A stretch of DNA of 64,000 nt from Eurosta solidaginis (Eukaryota > Arthropoda > Insecta > Diptera > Tephritidae). Position numbers and translations under genes: made by a program. The DNA is taken from contig NC_090320.1 in assembly GCF_040869045.1 (NCBI RefSeq), positions 118,305,112 through 118,369,111 of the forward strand, in the 5' to 3' direction. This document shows, piece after piece, positions 1 through 10,231 of the stretch. The notes below the pieces were generated by a model. That model was not told where the DNA came from, searched no databases, and saw only the letters and a program-made list of their open reading frames with translations. How positions within the stretch are numbered: position 1 is the first letter of the stretch; every line of letters begins with the position of its first letter.

Positions 1-75
1 GTGAGGCTTAAATATCCCGGTCAGGGCATAAAGCATTTCCTCCTTCCACGAAACACAAAAAAAAAAAAAAAAAAA
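1..75 (+). mobile_element. 3' tail of an upstream non-LTR element copy, ending in poly(A)
   Basis: Bases 1-56 match 2605-2660, the 3' end of the complete 3' region seen below, apart from about one base. An A-run follows at about 57-75. This is therefore the tail of another copy of the same non-LTR element, whose body lies left of the window. It is in the same orientation as the copy at 219-2687, so the two lie head to tail. Confidence 0.75.
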
Positions 76-218
76 ACTTTAACTTTTCCTTTAACTTTAA
101 CTTTCACTTTCACTTTAACTTTAACTTTAACTTTGACTTTAACTTTAACTTTAACTTTAACCTTAACTTTAACTTTAACGTTAACTTTAAGTTTAACTTT
201 AACTTTAAGTTTAACTTT
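76..218 (+). repeat. (CTTTAA)n simple repeat, tract 1
   Basis: Degenerate CTTTAA hexamers with scattered TTTCAC, CTTTGA and CTTTAAG variants run from the poly(A) of the preceding element to the 5' junction of the next. The open frames across it encode only Leu-Thr or Lys-Val repeats and are not genes. Confidence 0.9.
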
Positions 219-2687
219 CCAGTCCGACGGAAGAGACGGTTGAAAAGACAATGAGCTGTCTTCGCCACGCTTGCAACCTCTCTATGCCACGGAGGGGAGT
301 GTGGAGGGGTAAAAAGCAGGTATACTGGTGGAATAGCGAAATCGCGGAGCTGCGGAAAATATGCCACAGGATGCGAAGGATAGCAACTCGCGCGCGCGGC
401 AGGCCTGAGGCTCTAGAAAAGTCGGAAGCGTACAAAGGAGCGAAGAAAGCTCTTAGTGCTGCCATTAAGCAAAGCAAGCTTAAGTGCTGGAAAGCGCTTT
501 GCGAGGAAGTGGATCGAGACCCATGGGGGCAGGGATATAAGATAGTAATGAAGAAGTTCCGTCCGCCAAACCAGCTGATGGACGAGAACCAAATAAGGAA
601 CATTGTGGATGGCCTGTTTCCCACCCAACTGCCTAGGGAGGGCGGGTACGTTACCCATGAAGATCGCAACGTGGAACCATTCCAAGAAGAAGAGCTTAAA
701 ACTGCCGTGCGAACTATGAAACCTAGGAAAGCATCTGGGCCCGACGGAATACCCGCGGAGGCAATTAGACTAGCTGCAAACGACTGCCCAGAACTTATGT
801 TGCACATGTACAACAAATGTCTCGAAGAAAGAATTTTCCCCACCATATGGAAGACAGCACGACTGGTTCTCATTCCAAAAGGGAAAGGAGATCCCAACTC
901 TCCATCATCCTACCGTCCCCTATGTATGTTGGACACAGCAGGGAAATTGATGGAGAGTCTCCTGAAGCAACGCCTCACCAGAGCGTTACAGGACGCCGGA
1001 GGACTGTCGCCCAGACAGCATGGTTTTCGGAGAGGGCACTCTACAATGGATGCCATAGCAGAAGTTATAGACGCAGTCAAGAAAGCCGAGACAGCGTGCC
1101 ACAGAGCAAGACCTATAGTGTTGCTGGTCACGCTGGACGTCAAAAACGCTTTTAACTCAGCTAGGTGGGAGGACATGCTTGAGGCACTAGAAAGCACTTT
1201 CAAAGTACCGCAATATTTGTTAGAAATTTTAAGGGACTACCTAAGAGAGAGGTATCTAATATATGAAAGTACTCACGGTCAAAAAAAGGTAAAAATAACA
1301 GGTGGAGCAGCCCAGGGTTCGGTACTAGGTCCCGATCTCTGGAATATAACTTACGACAGTCTTCTTCGGTTAGACATGCCAGAAAGCACCTTCCTCGTTG
1401 CATTTGCAGACGACGTGGCAGCTGTGATAACAGCACCAAGCTGCGAGCTGGCACAGCTAAAATTAAACCAGGTCATGCGTAATGTAAATAGGTGGATGGC
1501 TGAGCACGGTCTCCAGTTAGCAACAGCCAAAACGGAGATCGTCATCCTCACAAAGAGACGTATTCCCACTACCAGGAACATGATGGTTGGGGACCAGCCA
1601 ATAGAAACACTCGCTTCAGCGAAATATCTGGGAGTGAGGTTAGACAGCAAACTCAACTTCTCGAATCACATACGAGGGACCTGCGAAAGAGCTGCGCGCA
1701 TAATAGCGCAGTTGAGTAGATTAATGGCAAACACAGGTGGCCCAAAACCATGCACAAGGAAGTTGCTTGCATCAGCCTCGGATTCTATACTCTTATATGG
1801 TGCAGAAATCTGGGCGGACGCAATGAAATACCGAAAGAACCGAGTCGCCCTCACCTCGGTCCAACGCAGAGGGGCGCTGCGAATATCTTCGGCTTACCGC
1901 ACGGTCTCAGCTGAAGCTGTCCTGGTCGTTGCGGGAACCATACCGATATATCTTCTCGTTGAGGAAAGAAAAACAATATATGACAACGGATCGCAAGCAA
2001 GTAGAGCTGCTGTTGCCATGCAGGCGCGAGAAGAATCGATCCGACGTTGGCAAGATCAGTGGAGCAACAGCATCGTAGGAAAGTGGACTAGGGAACTAAT
2101 CCCTGAACTTGATCCATGGTTGAAGCGACCGCACGGAGAGGTAGACTTTTACCTGACCCAGTTTCTAACGGGACATGGTTACTTCCGCAAATACCTACAC
2201 AGAATGGGTAAGGTTGATAGCCCGAGCTGTCTGTACTGTGGGGAAATAGACGATGTACGCCACACCTTCTTCGAATGCAGGCACTTCTCCCATCAGCAAA
2301 GGAGGGTAGAAGAGGTACTTGGCGACCTATCCCCGGGCAGTGTCATTAATAACATGACCTGTCGAAGAGACAGATGGGATACGGTCAGCACATATGTGAG
2401 GCATATACTTACCATTAAACGAGAAGACGGATGCCTAGCCCATTAGCGTGAGAGTAGCCATAGAGCTCACGTAGCGCGCACCCGTACCCGAAGTAATGCT
2501 AAACGCGGTCCCAGGTACGGGGATTTGCGCGGGCCGTGGGAGGTTAGGTTTTAGTGGGTAGGCCTTCATGGCAGAAGGGAGTCCTACACTCGGAGAGTCT
2601 CGCAGTGAGGCTTAAATATCCCGGTCAGTGCATAAAGCATTTCCTCCTTCCACGAAACACAAAAAAAAAAAAAAAAAAAAAAAAAAA
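219..2687 (+). mobile_element. 5'-truncated R1-clade-like non-LTR retrotransposon
   Basis: The element body begins where the hexamer repeat stops (about 219) and ends in poly(A) at about 2660-2687. It has lost ORF1 and most of the endonuclease: the reading frame stays open upstream of the first ATG to the junction with no stop, so it is cut inside an ORF2. The 3' UTR spans 2447-2659. Hexamer repeat flanks both sides and no target duplication can be defined in it. The R1/LOA group is assigned from motif style; another jockey-superclade family is possible. Confidence 0.8.
251..2446 (+). CDS. Reverse transcriptase (ORF2 fragment) of an R1-like non-LTR element
   Basis: This 731-residue open frame would copy element RNA into DNA at a nicked target (target-primed reverse transcription). 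In order it shows the endonuclease-RT linker, including VYWWNSEIAELRK (about 25-37). The RT blocks follow: ASGPDGIP (about 161-168), SSYRPLCMLDTAGKLME (about 220-236), GFRRGHST, LDVKNAFNSARW (about 296-307) and AAQGSVLGPDLWN (about 354-366). The catalytic motif is FADD at 385-388 in place of the usual YADD. A C-terminal Cys/His motif C660-X2-C663-X7-H671-X4-C676 is present, as in R1 and jockey ORF2 proteins. The first ATG is used only for convenience; the frame is open further upstream. No stop or frameshift interrupts it, which suggests a fairly recent copy, but without the endonuclease it cannot be autonomous. Confidence 0.85.
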   Translation: MSCLRHACNLSMPRRGVWRGKKQVYWWNSEIAELRKICHRMRRIATRARGRPEALEKSEAYKGAKKALSAAIKQSKLKCWKALCEEVDRDPWGQGYKIVMKKFRPPNQLMDENQIRNIVDGLFPTQLPREGGYVTHEDRNVEPFQEEELKTAVRTMKPRKASGPDGIPAEAIRLAANDCPELMLHMYNKCLEERIFPTIWKTARLVLIPKGKGDPNSPSSYRPLCMLDTAGKLMESLLKQRLTRALQDAGGLSPRQHGFRRGHSTMDAIAEVIDAVKKAETACHRARPIVLLVTLDVKNAFNSARWEDMLEALESTFKVPQYLLEILRDYLRERYLIYESTHGQKKVKITGGAAQGSVLGPDLWNITYDSLLRLDMPESTFLVAFADDVAAVITAPSCELAQLKLNQVMRNVNRWMAEHGLQLATAKTEIVILTKRRIPTTRNMMVGDQPIETLASAKYLGVRLDSKLNFSNHIRGTCERAARIIAQLSRLMANTGGPKPCTRKLLASASDSILLYGAEIWADAMKYRKNRVALTSVQRRGALRISSAYRTVSAEAVLVVAGTIPIYLLVEERKTIYDNGSQASRAAVAMQAREESIRRWQDQWSNSIVGKWTRELIPELDPWLKRPHGEVDFYLTQFLTGHGYFRKYLHRMGKVDSPSCLYCGEIDDVRHTFFECRHFSHQQRRVEEVLGDLSPGSVINNMTCRRDRWDTVSTYVRHILTIKREDGCLAH

Positions 2688-3223
2688 ACTTTAACTTTAA
2701 CTTTAACTTTAACTTTAACTCTAACTTTCACTTTAACTTTAAGTTTAACTTTAACTTTCACTTTAACTTTAACTTTAACTTTCGCTTTAACTTTAACATT
2801 CACTTTAACTTTAACTTTAACTTTAACTTTAAATTACCACTTTAACTTTAACTTTAACTTCAACTTTAACTTTAACTTTAATTTTAAACTTAACTTTAAC
2901 TTTAACTTCAACTTCAACTTTAACTTTAACTTGAACTTTAACTTTAACTTTAACTTTAACTTTAACTTTATCTTTCACTTTAACTTTAAGTTTAACTTTA
3001 ACTTTCACTTTCACTTTAACTTTAACTTTAACTTTCGCTTTAACTTTAACATTCACTTTAACTTTAACTTTAACTTTAACTTTAAATTACCACTTTAACT
3101 TTAACTTTAACTTTAACTTTAACTTCAACTTTAACTTTAACTTTCACTTTAACTTTAACTTTATTTTTAACTTTAACTTTCGCTTTAACTTTAACATTCA
3201 CTTTAACTATAACTTTAGCTTTA
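2688..3223 (+). repeat. (CTTTAA)n simple repeat, tract 2
   Basis: A longer CTTTAA tract follows the poly(A) of the R1-like element. It holds internal higher-order copies: a piece with TTTCGCTTTAACTTTAACATTC recurs at about 2781, 3031 and 3178, roughly 150-250 bp apart, so the tract has itself been duplicated. Confidence 0.9.
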
Positions 3224-5125
3224 TGATCCGGGGTGGGCGTGAGCTTAGCACCTGCTAACAAGCCAACCTAATATAAACGCACGCAAGTCATTTTCTGTCA
3301 AAAATGTCTCAGGCACATACAACTTGTATGAGAGCAACTCAAATTGAATTTGCTGCGTGAAAACCTAACTCGATTTCCAATTTTTGTTCTGCGTGACATT
3401 TAGATTTGACGTTTGCACACATGCTTTACATTGTCGCAACGCATGCTTATTTTGGTTAGGGCAAAAAACGCCGGTTATTTGCGTGCGCTAAAAAAACACA
3501 GTGCGGTTTTATTAGGCTGGCTTGTAAGCGACCATATATGTATACGACATGGCGTAACGATACAAGGTGGCAGCACGGGACAGCTGATTATAAAATTTTT
3601 TTATTTGATTTGATACATCAACTTTCGTCGCAGTACGATTTTGACATTTGTCCATCGAATTTAAAAAAACAAAGTGCATGGAACTTTTATCTACGTTTGT
3701 AGGTATGTCACCATGCTGCCACCTTGTATCGTTCCGTCATGGTATACGATAAGCGATAGCACAATGGCTACTTCGAGAAAATCAACGACAGCTCTTTTAG
3801 TTTGATTTCGATGGTCGTACGGGAGGAAGTGTCGCACGCGCGCTTAAAACAGAGTACCAAAGAGTGCGTGTGACACATGTTCACCGTTCAAGCATTGAAA
3901 TCAAACTAAATAAATAATTGATTTTGCTTTCGTGCTCGCTACGCGTTCGTGTTTACTGACAAATTCTCAATTTGGTAACCGTGTAAATGTAGTGGTGCCC
4001 ACCGCTGTTTATGATAGAGATCCAATTTTATGTATTTGGCCTGTTGCTAACACCGAACCTTTACGAACCTTTTCGAACCTTTTCGAGCCTTTTCGGATCT
4101 TTTTTGACAAATATCCGTTACGGTTTTTTTGATTTAGTCGCCAAGCCTGCGATAAAATCTATGCAATAGCTTAAAAAAAATTTACACCCTTTAAAGTGGA
4201 AAAAGTGAAGGAAAAGTTATCGATTTTCCTTTTTGTCTGCTCTCAAATCAGCGTCATAATCGTTTGTACATTTTTGCTTGAAATTTTCGTTGGAATAAAC
4301 AAAATTCTTCTTGTTTATAATTTGGGGCGTGTCAAAGCAGCGAACAAATAGTGGACGTTTCATGCGAGTTACGCGCCGCCTCTTGGAAGCATCGGGTTTA
4401 GTGCATTCAACAAAAATCGGAGCTCGCGTTCGTCCATAGGCCATCTACTCAAATCTTATTACGTCGCGCTCGTCTGGCCAGACAAGAACGTAGGTGGCAC
4501 CATTGCAAAAATAATGAGTGCGACCATGAATTAGGTGGAGAACTGCGTATGAGAAGATCAGTATATATACTTATATGCAGGACACCGCGTAAGGGTGCCA
4601 AACCATCAGACAAATACAAGCAGTGTACCAACAAAACGCATCTCATGCCATCATGGATATTCTCACCCTTTTAATGGTGTAACTTGGTTAATTTTTGTCC
4701 CAAAAGATGGAAAAGCAAGTCCCAGGCACAGTGAAATCCGGAAGACAACCATGATTATATAAGAAAAATAAAACGCGTATTGTAACACAGTATATACTTA
4801 GGACTATTCTTTGTTTGCTCAAAGTGCAATGCTTAACAAGTAGTTTGACCAAATTAAGTTGTATGGTACAAAGGTAAAGCGCGTTATAGACTTAACGTTG
4901 GACGTTAAAAGTAAGATGCTAAGAGGCTGATGTTAACCCATCTACGATGTTCAAAACCACTACAACGAATTCAAAGGGCGCCCATAAGCAACGCCATGCT
5001 CTGCCACCACCAATGTTGTACCAGCGACACCACTAACTCGAGCAACTATTATCATTAGCGAAACCACCACTAGCGCACCACAAACACCAACAGTACCAAT
5101 ACAGCGCACTATCGCGCAACCAAAA
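3224..5125. other. AT-rich stretch without a recognised gene; one inverted-repeat pair
   Basis: I see no convincing coding region. A roughly 35-bp sequence at 3540-3575 (core AACGATACAAGGTGGCAGCA) returns inverted at 3713-3747, about 137 bp away, so the segment can fold back and may be a small MITE relic. At about 4057-4105 there is a short run of an 11-mer containing CGAACCTTTT. The small open frames here show no recognisable domain. Confidence 0.5.
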
Positions 5126-5432
5126 CCAGCAGGGCCGCCGAGCATAGGCCTGCTGCAACACCAGCTACAACAACAACAGCAGGGCCGCCGAATATAGGCC
5201 TGCTGCAACACCACCAGCTTTAGTAACAACACCAGCAGGGCCGCCGAATATAGGCCTGCTGCAACCGCACCAGCTACAACAACAACAGCAAGGCCGCCGA
5301 ACATAGGCCTGCTGCAACATCACCAGCTACAACAACAACAGCAGCGCCGCCGAACATAGGCCTGCTGCAACAGCACCAGTTACAACAGCAACAGCAGGGC
5401 CGACGAAAATAGGCCTGCTGCCAATCCTGATT
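5126..5432 (+). repeat. Minisatellite, about six units of 50-56 bp
   Basis: Each unit holds a conserved core (GGGCCGCCGAATATAGGCC then TGCTGCAAC) and a variable CAGCTACAACAACAACAG linker. Six copies are readable, the last diverged. Unit length is not a multiple of three, so a long repetitive protein is unlikely. The core is much richer in G+C than its surroundings. Confidence 0.8.
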
Positions 5433-5618
5433 ACGAAAACAAATATCTACGGTTAAAGCGGTGAGTTCGTTCCGAATACGGGCAAAATAAACGTATTTGT
5501 ACTCTCAACTTTTTTCATTTTTGACTCTGCAACAACATATAGTTATTAATATACAAACGTACTTAACTTAAGGCTACAACACAACTAAACAATTTCCACT
5601 TAAACATAATACATATGT

Positions 5619-5631
5619 ATTTGCTCCATTG
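5619..5631 (+). repeat. Left 13-bp target-site duplication of the RTE insertion
   Basis: ATTTGCTCCATTG here is repeated exactly at 6414-6426 and brackets the RTE fragment. Confidence 0.85.
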
Positions 5632-6384
5632 CATATGCTGATGACATTGATATCATCGGCCTAAACACCCGCGCTGTTAGTTCTGCTTACTCCAAACTGG
5701 AAAAAGAAGCGGTAAAGATTTGATGGTGAATGAGGACAAAACGAAGTACCTGCTGTCATCCAGCAAAGAGTCAGCGCATACGCGCCTTGGCAACCACGCT
5801 ACTGTTGGCAGCCATAATTTCGAAATACTAAAAGACTTCGTTTATTTGGGAATCAGCATGAACACTAGCAACAACATCAGCACTGAAATCCAGCGAAGAA
5901 TCAATCTTGCCAATAAATGCTACTTTGGACTAGGTAGGCAATTGAAAAGTAAAGTCCTCTCTCGGCGAACGAAAATCATACTCTACAAGCCACTTATCGT
6001 ACCCGTCCTGCTATATGGGGCAGAAGCATGTACCATGACAACAGCAGATGAAGCGGCTTTGGGAGTGTTCGAGAGAAAAGTTCTTCGAAAGATTTATGGA
6101 CCTCTACGCGTTGGCGATGGCGAGTACCGAAGAAGATTTAACGATGAGCTGTGCGAGCTATACGCAGACATCAACATAGATGAAAGATGATGCTCCGGCC
6201 AAGAAAGTGTTTCTATCGGAACCCGCCTATGGAAGCAGAGGTAGAGGGCGGCCCCCACTCCGTTGGAAGGACCAGGTGGAAAACGATTTAAACTCCCTTG
6301 GTGTGACCAATTGGCGCCGGTTGGCGGAGCGAAGGAGCGACTGGCGCCCCTTGTTGGACGGCCATAACCGTGTATACGGTTAAG
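5632..6384 (+). pseudogene. RTE-type reverse transcriptase, C-terminal remnant
   Basis: The first codons read AYADDIDIIG, the RT active-site block, followed about 90 bp later by a frameshift near 5720. The second frame (5720-6190) carries MVNEDKTKYLL, FVYLGISMNT and VPVLLYGAEACTM, the usual RTE thumb/C-terminal blocks. A second break near 6185, where the segment that normally links ELY to DDAPAKKVF is shortened, moves the reading into a third frame (6180-6383) with GRGRPPLRWKDQV and LGVTNWRRLA, then a stop. Three frames and a missing N-terminus make it non-functional. Confidence 0.85.
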
Positions 6385-6413
6385 CGCCAATTAAGTAAAT
6401 AAGTAAGTAAGTA
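5632..6413 (+). mobile_element. 5'-truncated RTE-like non-LTR retrotransposon with TSD
   Basis: This insertion lies between exact 13-bp direct repeats and ends in a TAAG-type tail (TAAGTAAATAAGTAAGTAAGTA) instead of poly(A), as is common for RTE-type elements. It begins right at the RT catalytic motif, so only the C-terminal part of the polymerase is present. A further 3'-end copy of the same family lies at 11499-11635. Confidence 0.85.
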
Positions 6414-6426
6414 ATTTGCTCCATTG
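6414..6426 (+). repeat. Right 13-bp target-site duplication of the RTE insertion
   Basis: Exact repeat of 5619-5631, directly after the TAAG tail. Confidence 0.85.
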
Positions 6427-7126
6427 ACATGTCAGCAATCTTTCCTTAGACAACTTATTTCATTATATCCACACAGAGCTCTTTAGTTTAGTTTCTTATT
6501 TTTAACTACAAAAAAAAAAAAAAAACACAAACAAAAGAAAAATTTTAAACTATACACTATGTGCGTTATAAACGTTAACTTGGTTATTAAGTTATCTAGT
6601 GAACCGTATAAATAGGTCTGCGTGATTAACGCACTGCCTACTACATAGATAAGCATACATAAATGTTAGTTTAAATCGTGGATGAATAAGTACTTTAGAG
6701 AAGGAGTAATTTGTAGGTGCATACAGGCTCTTAAAGTTTTGTGAAGTTTTGCTAAATTAGCATAAAAACTTCTTGATAAAAATATAATTACTGAAATTAG
6801 ACAAAGAAATTGTTATAGCTGGGAAAATAAAAGGGGAAAATATTTTCAAATGAAAGTAATGGTAAAATTAAATAAAAATGAATATTAAATTAAAATAAAG
6901 TTACCTAAAGTAAAATAAATTAATTGGAATAAAATTGACTAAAAGAAAATAACATAACATGAAATTAAATAAAGAAAAGAAATAAAACTCAAATAAAACA
7001 GAATAAACTAAAACAAATTACAGTGAAACGAACTAAAATAAAATAGACTAAAATAAAATAAAATACCACAATTTTTTTTTTCTAAATATACCCCTCCCCG
7101 TCTTACTGGTTACATCAAGGGTCTTC
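6427..7126. other. AT-rich non-coding DNA with a degenerate AAATAAAA tract
   Basis: No gene seen. From about 6830 to 7080 the sequence is a loose repeat of AAATAAAAT/ACTAAAATAAA words; the rest is unremarkable. Confidence 0.6.
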
Positions 7127-7136
7127 CTCTAACTTA

Positions 7137-7499
7137 AAAAAAAAATAAATGTAAGGCGCGATAACCTCCGAAGAGATCTAAGGCCGAGCTTCTCTTCCAA
7201 TTTGCGTCGTGCTCCTCTTGATTTTTCCCTACAAATTGGCCGGACGGGACCTACATGTTTTATGCCGACTCCGAACGGCATCTGCAAGGCAGATGAGTTT
7301 TCACTGAGAGCTTTTCATGGCAGAAATACAATCGGAGCGCTTGCCAGACACTGCCGAGGGGCGACCCCGCTTAGAAAAATTTCCTTCTAATTGAAAAATC
7401 TTATTTCTAAAATTTTGATGTTGCTTTGCCCGGGAGTTGAACCCAGGGCATACGGTGTGATAGGCGGAGCACGCTACCATCACACCACGGTGGCCGCCA
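7137..7499 (-). mobile_element. tRNA-derived SINE, copy 1
   Basis: Full-length copy of a SINE of about 360 bp on the minus strand. Its head (right end) has a pol III A-box-like TGGTAGCGTGC and a perfect B-box GGTTCAACTCC spaced as in a tRNA. A tRNA-unrelated body follows, ending in GCGCCTTACATTTATTTTT. Candidate 10-bp target duplications CTCTAACTTA (7127-7136) and CTCTTACTTA (7500-7509) differ at one base. Confidence 0.85.
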
Positions 7500-7509
7500 C
7501 TCTTACTTA

Positions 7510-9058
7510 GCAACTAATAAATTTTTTTTACGGAGTAGGTACTTCGGCTAGATTCTAGATAAGTGCAAGTGTCACAGGCACCTACAGTATTGTGCAGAAC
7601 AATAGCAACACAGATATACAATGTAGTTGTGATAAGTAAATTTGTATAGGAAGTGATTAGATTTTAAGTATTTGGAAAATTAATTTAACTTTGATCAATG
7701 TTCTAGAATTTTTTTTTTAAACTCCTCGCTTCAACCAGTTGGCAACAAAGTTTCAACTTTCAAATTGTATTTCTGAATCAATATCTATAATCATTTTATT
7801 GGCAGTACATTTAAACGCTTTTACACTAAATTCAAAAAAAAAAAAGGAACCAAAAGAAGAATTTAGTTGATTTTGAAGTTGACCGATGTAAACCAATCGT
7901 GCAGTAATCGAAGCGATAGGATCTGTTATTTTCGACTTCAAGTAAACTGTCTGACTATTATTTTAAAAACAAACTTTCGAACTAGCATGATCACAGTTAT
8001 ATCAAGATGACCTCAGTTTTCATTGTATCAATCTGAATTGCGAAATTGATGTATGTAACGTCTGAGTACCTAACTCTTAGAATTAATGTATCTAGGTTTT
8101 ATATCAGAACGTTTGTAAGGAATATTATCTTACAAAATCAACATCAAAACAGACTCAGTTTTCTTTTATTATTCCCATTAACAGGAGATTCAATTAAGAT
8201 ATAAAAGCCAAATTAACTTTCAATGATAAGCAAGCCTCCGTCTCTTTTGATCGTGATTTTGGAAGATTTACTATTAGTTAGCTGTAATCTCTGAAGTTTT
8301 GCCTAGTATTAATTCAGCTTTGTTTATTTATATAATGACTTGTCAATAAAAATATTGTAGTAATGGGAATGTTGGCGTTCTTTTTTATTTAGAAGGCACG
8401 AGGGTAGGGAATTCAGGTAAGCGGCCACCGAAAATTTAGGTGCGTCGGTGGCCATGGATTTGAGGGTGGGAATAGCACCGGGTGTCGCAACAACAACCGC
8501 GGCGCGCCTATGTATATTCGGCCTATTTTTGTCCCCTTTCCATTTTCAGCTTTTTTTTTATTTTTTTTTATTCTCAGCGTTAGCAACCGGTCACATCCGA
8601 TTCGGTAATCTTTTTGCGGTTAGATTTTTTTTTTTGAACTTCTTTTTAAATTCTAAATTTTGAATGTTGAACGGTCTGTCCGTGGCATCCGGTTCTGCCG
8701 GATGTCGTTTTATTTTGAAATGTAAGCGGTTGAGTTGTCTCTGCGCTTTTGTCAGTTTTTTTAGGCATGATATGACCATGTTTCTGTTTATGGCGCAGGA
8801 CAGCAAGGTTGGCAAGAACCCAGCCCAACCGACATGACTAGCCACTGTGCACCACCAGATCATGCCGACTGCCTTCCTTGCTGATCCATTGTAGATGCGA
8901 ATCAATAACATATTGTTATAGAAATATATATGTATATGGAAAAAAAGTGTTCTATTTTTCTTTTTTTATTAGTATTACGTTTACTTCTAATGGCGGTTTA
9001 TTTTTTAGAATCAACGTCGTTTTTTTATTATTTAGTAAATATTGCCTGTTGACCACAC
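7510..9058. other. AT-rich stretch, no gene recognised
   Basis: Scattered short open frames only, none with a recognisable domain. A short hairpin-forming pair (GGCCACCG ... CGGTGGCC) lies at about 8422-8453, and T-rich runs occur at 8540-8650. Confidence 0.5.
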
Positions 9059-9061
9059 TAA

Positions 9062-10090
9062 GGCCCGGTTTATCAGTAGTTGGTTAAGCTAAGCTTAAAC
9101 TAAGTTTGCTTAAACTCTGGTCAAATTTAAACTACAGTTAAACTACTGGGCAGTTTTTTAGTCACAGTTTAAGGCCGCTTTTGGAGTAGGCTTTTTTGTA
9201 CGGCAACATTGTTTTTTTATCTATAGATAATTTGCAGATACGACAACAGCTGGATTTTGCTTACCCAACAAACATTTAAAAGATATTTCTCCAGCGAAAT
9301 ATATATCTAGTTCTGGAGGTGATATCCAAATCATTATCTAGTTATTCTTAAACCAGATAGCTCTGAAGTTGATATCCAACTTCATCCTCCAATCACTATC
9401 CAACCTTTGAGAAATTGTGTAAATTTTATAGTTCTCGAGTTGATCTCCAACGTCATTAAATTTTCAAATTATTATCAACCTTTGGGAGATTTTGAGAAAT
9501 GTTCAGCTCTCAAATGAATATTCAACACGTTTCTCCAGGTGGTATCCTACATTACATGTCGAGTTGAGGTGAGGTCGAAAAAAGATCTCCAAGGTGGTAC
9601 CACCAAAGCCAACAGCGGCAGTAAGGAAGCGTAATTTGTCAAAAATAAATCATACATATTTTATTTTCGTGAAAATACTGTAGTATTAGAATCTTAAACT
9701 TGAGTCCAGTAAAAGAACCACAAGTTGGGAACTATGATTTTTAAACTTAAGTAATAGCATTTTTCGCTTTATAAAAAATTCTCTCTTTTGCTTAGTACAC
9801 TATGATTCTCAAGTCGAGCCACTGTATCGTAACAACTCTTGAGAATTTAGAGGTATGCTAGTTATCAACATGAGCTATAATGGTACTCAAGCCCAAATGC
9901 TTGTTGGATATATTCGACGCCATTTCGAACGAACGCAAATCGCCGATAGGTTAACTAGAGATTAACCATGCCAGATCGGCCGCTTAAGCTCAGCTTAACC
10001 TTCAGTTAAAGTAGACTGAAAAACTGCAGAATAAGTTTAAGCGTAGTTTAGCTGACAAACTGAGTTGAACTTGTACTGAAAAACCGGGCC
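9062..10090. mobile_element. PIF/Harbinger-type MITE with TAA target duplication
   Basis: The ends are inverted repeats: GGCCCGGTTTATCAGT at the left and ACTGAAAAACCGGGCC at the right. The subterminal 200 bp on each side are rich in AAGCTTAAACTAAGTTT-like words that also pair imperfectly. TAA flanks both ends (9059-9061 and 10091-10093). A 3-bp TWA duplication with GGCC-type ends is the PIF/Harbinger signature. No transposase is encoded, so it is non-autonomous. A second element is nested inside. Confidence 0.75.
9264..9908. mobile_element. Nested 645-bp TIR element inside the PIF-type MITE
   Basis: The ends CCCAACAAACATTT (left) and AAATGCTTGTTGGA (right) are inverted repeats with two or so mismatches, bracketed by TA on both sides (9262-9263, 9909-9910). 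That would suit a Tc1/mariner-type TA target. The interior repeats a GAGTTGATATCCAAC-like word several times. A related fragment lies at about 11400-11498. Confidence 0.55.
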
Positions 10091-10093
10091 TAA

Positions 10094-10231
10094 AAGGCAA
10101 TATTTTCACAAAAATTCAACCATTTTGCCCAACGGATAGCAACATTATTTAAAAAAAATAAAAGGCCATAAGATTCAATTACAAGTACATTCAATAATTT
10201 GATATTTACACTTAGAAAGTTGCGGATGTAT
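10094..10231. other. Short AT-rich spacer, downstream of the WDFY2-like stop codon
   Basis: This is the 3' flank of the minus-strand WDFY2-like exon and probably contains its 3' UTR. The MITE ends immediately beyond it. Confidence 0.4.

Noticed and set aside
1..3098. Open frames of Leu-Thr, Lys-Val or Asn-Phe repeats in the hexamer tracts
   Set aside because: They exist because CTTTAA read in several frames has no stop; there is no domain and every strand gives one.
4217..4646. Two adjacent minus-strand frames as a small gene
   Set aside because: No domain, no plausible splice structure and no start context distinguishing them from chance frames.
7420..7499. A functional tRNA gene at the SINE head
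   Set aside because: A- and B-boxes are present, but the acceptor and anticodon stems do not pair properly and the same sequence recurs as part of a SINE of about 360 bp.
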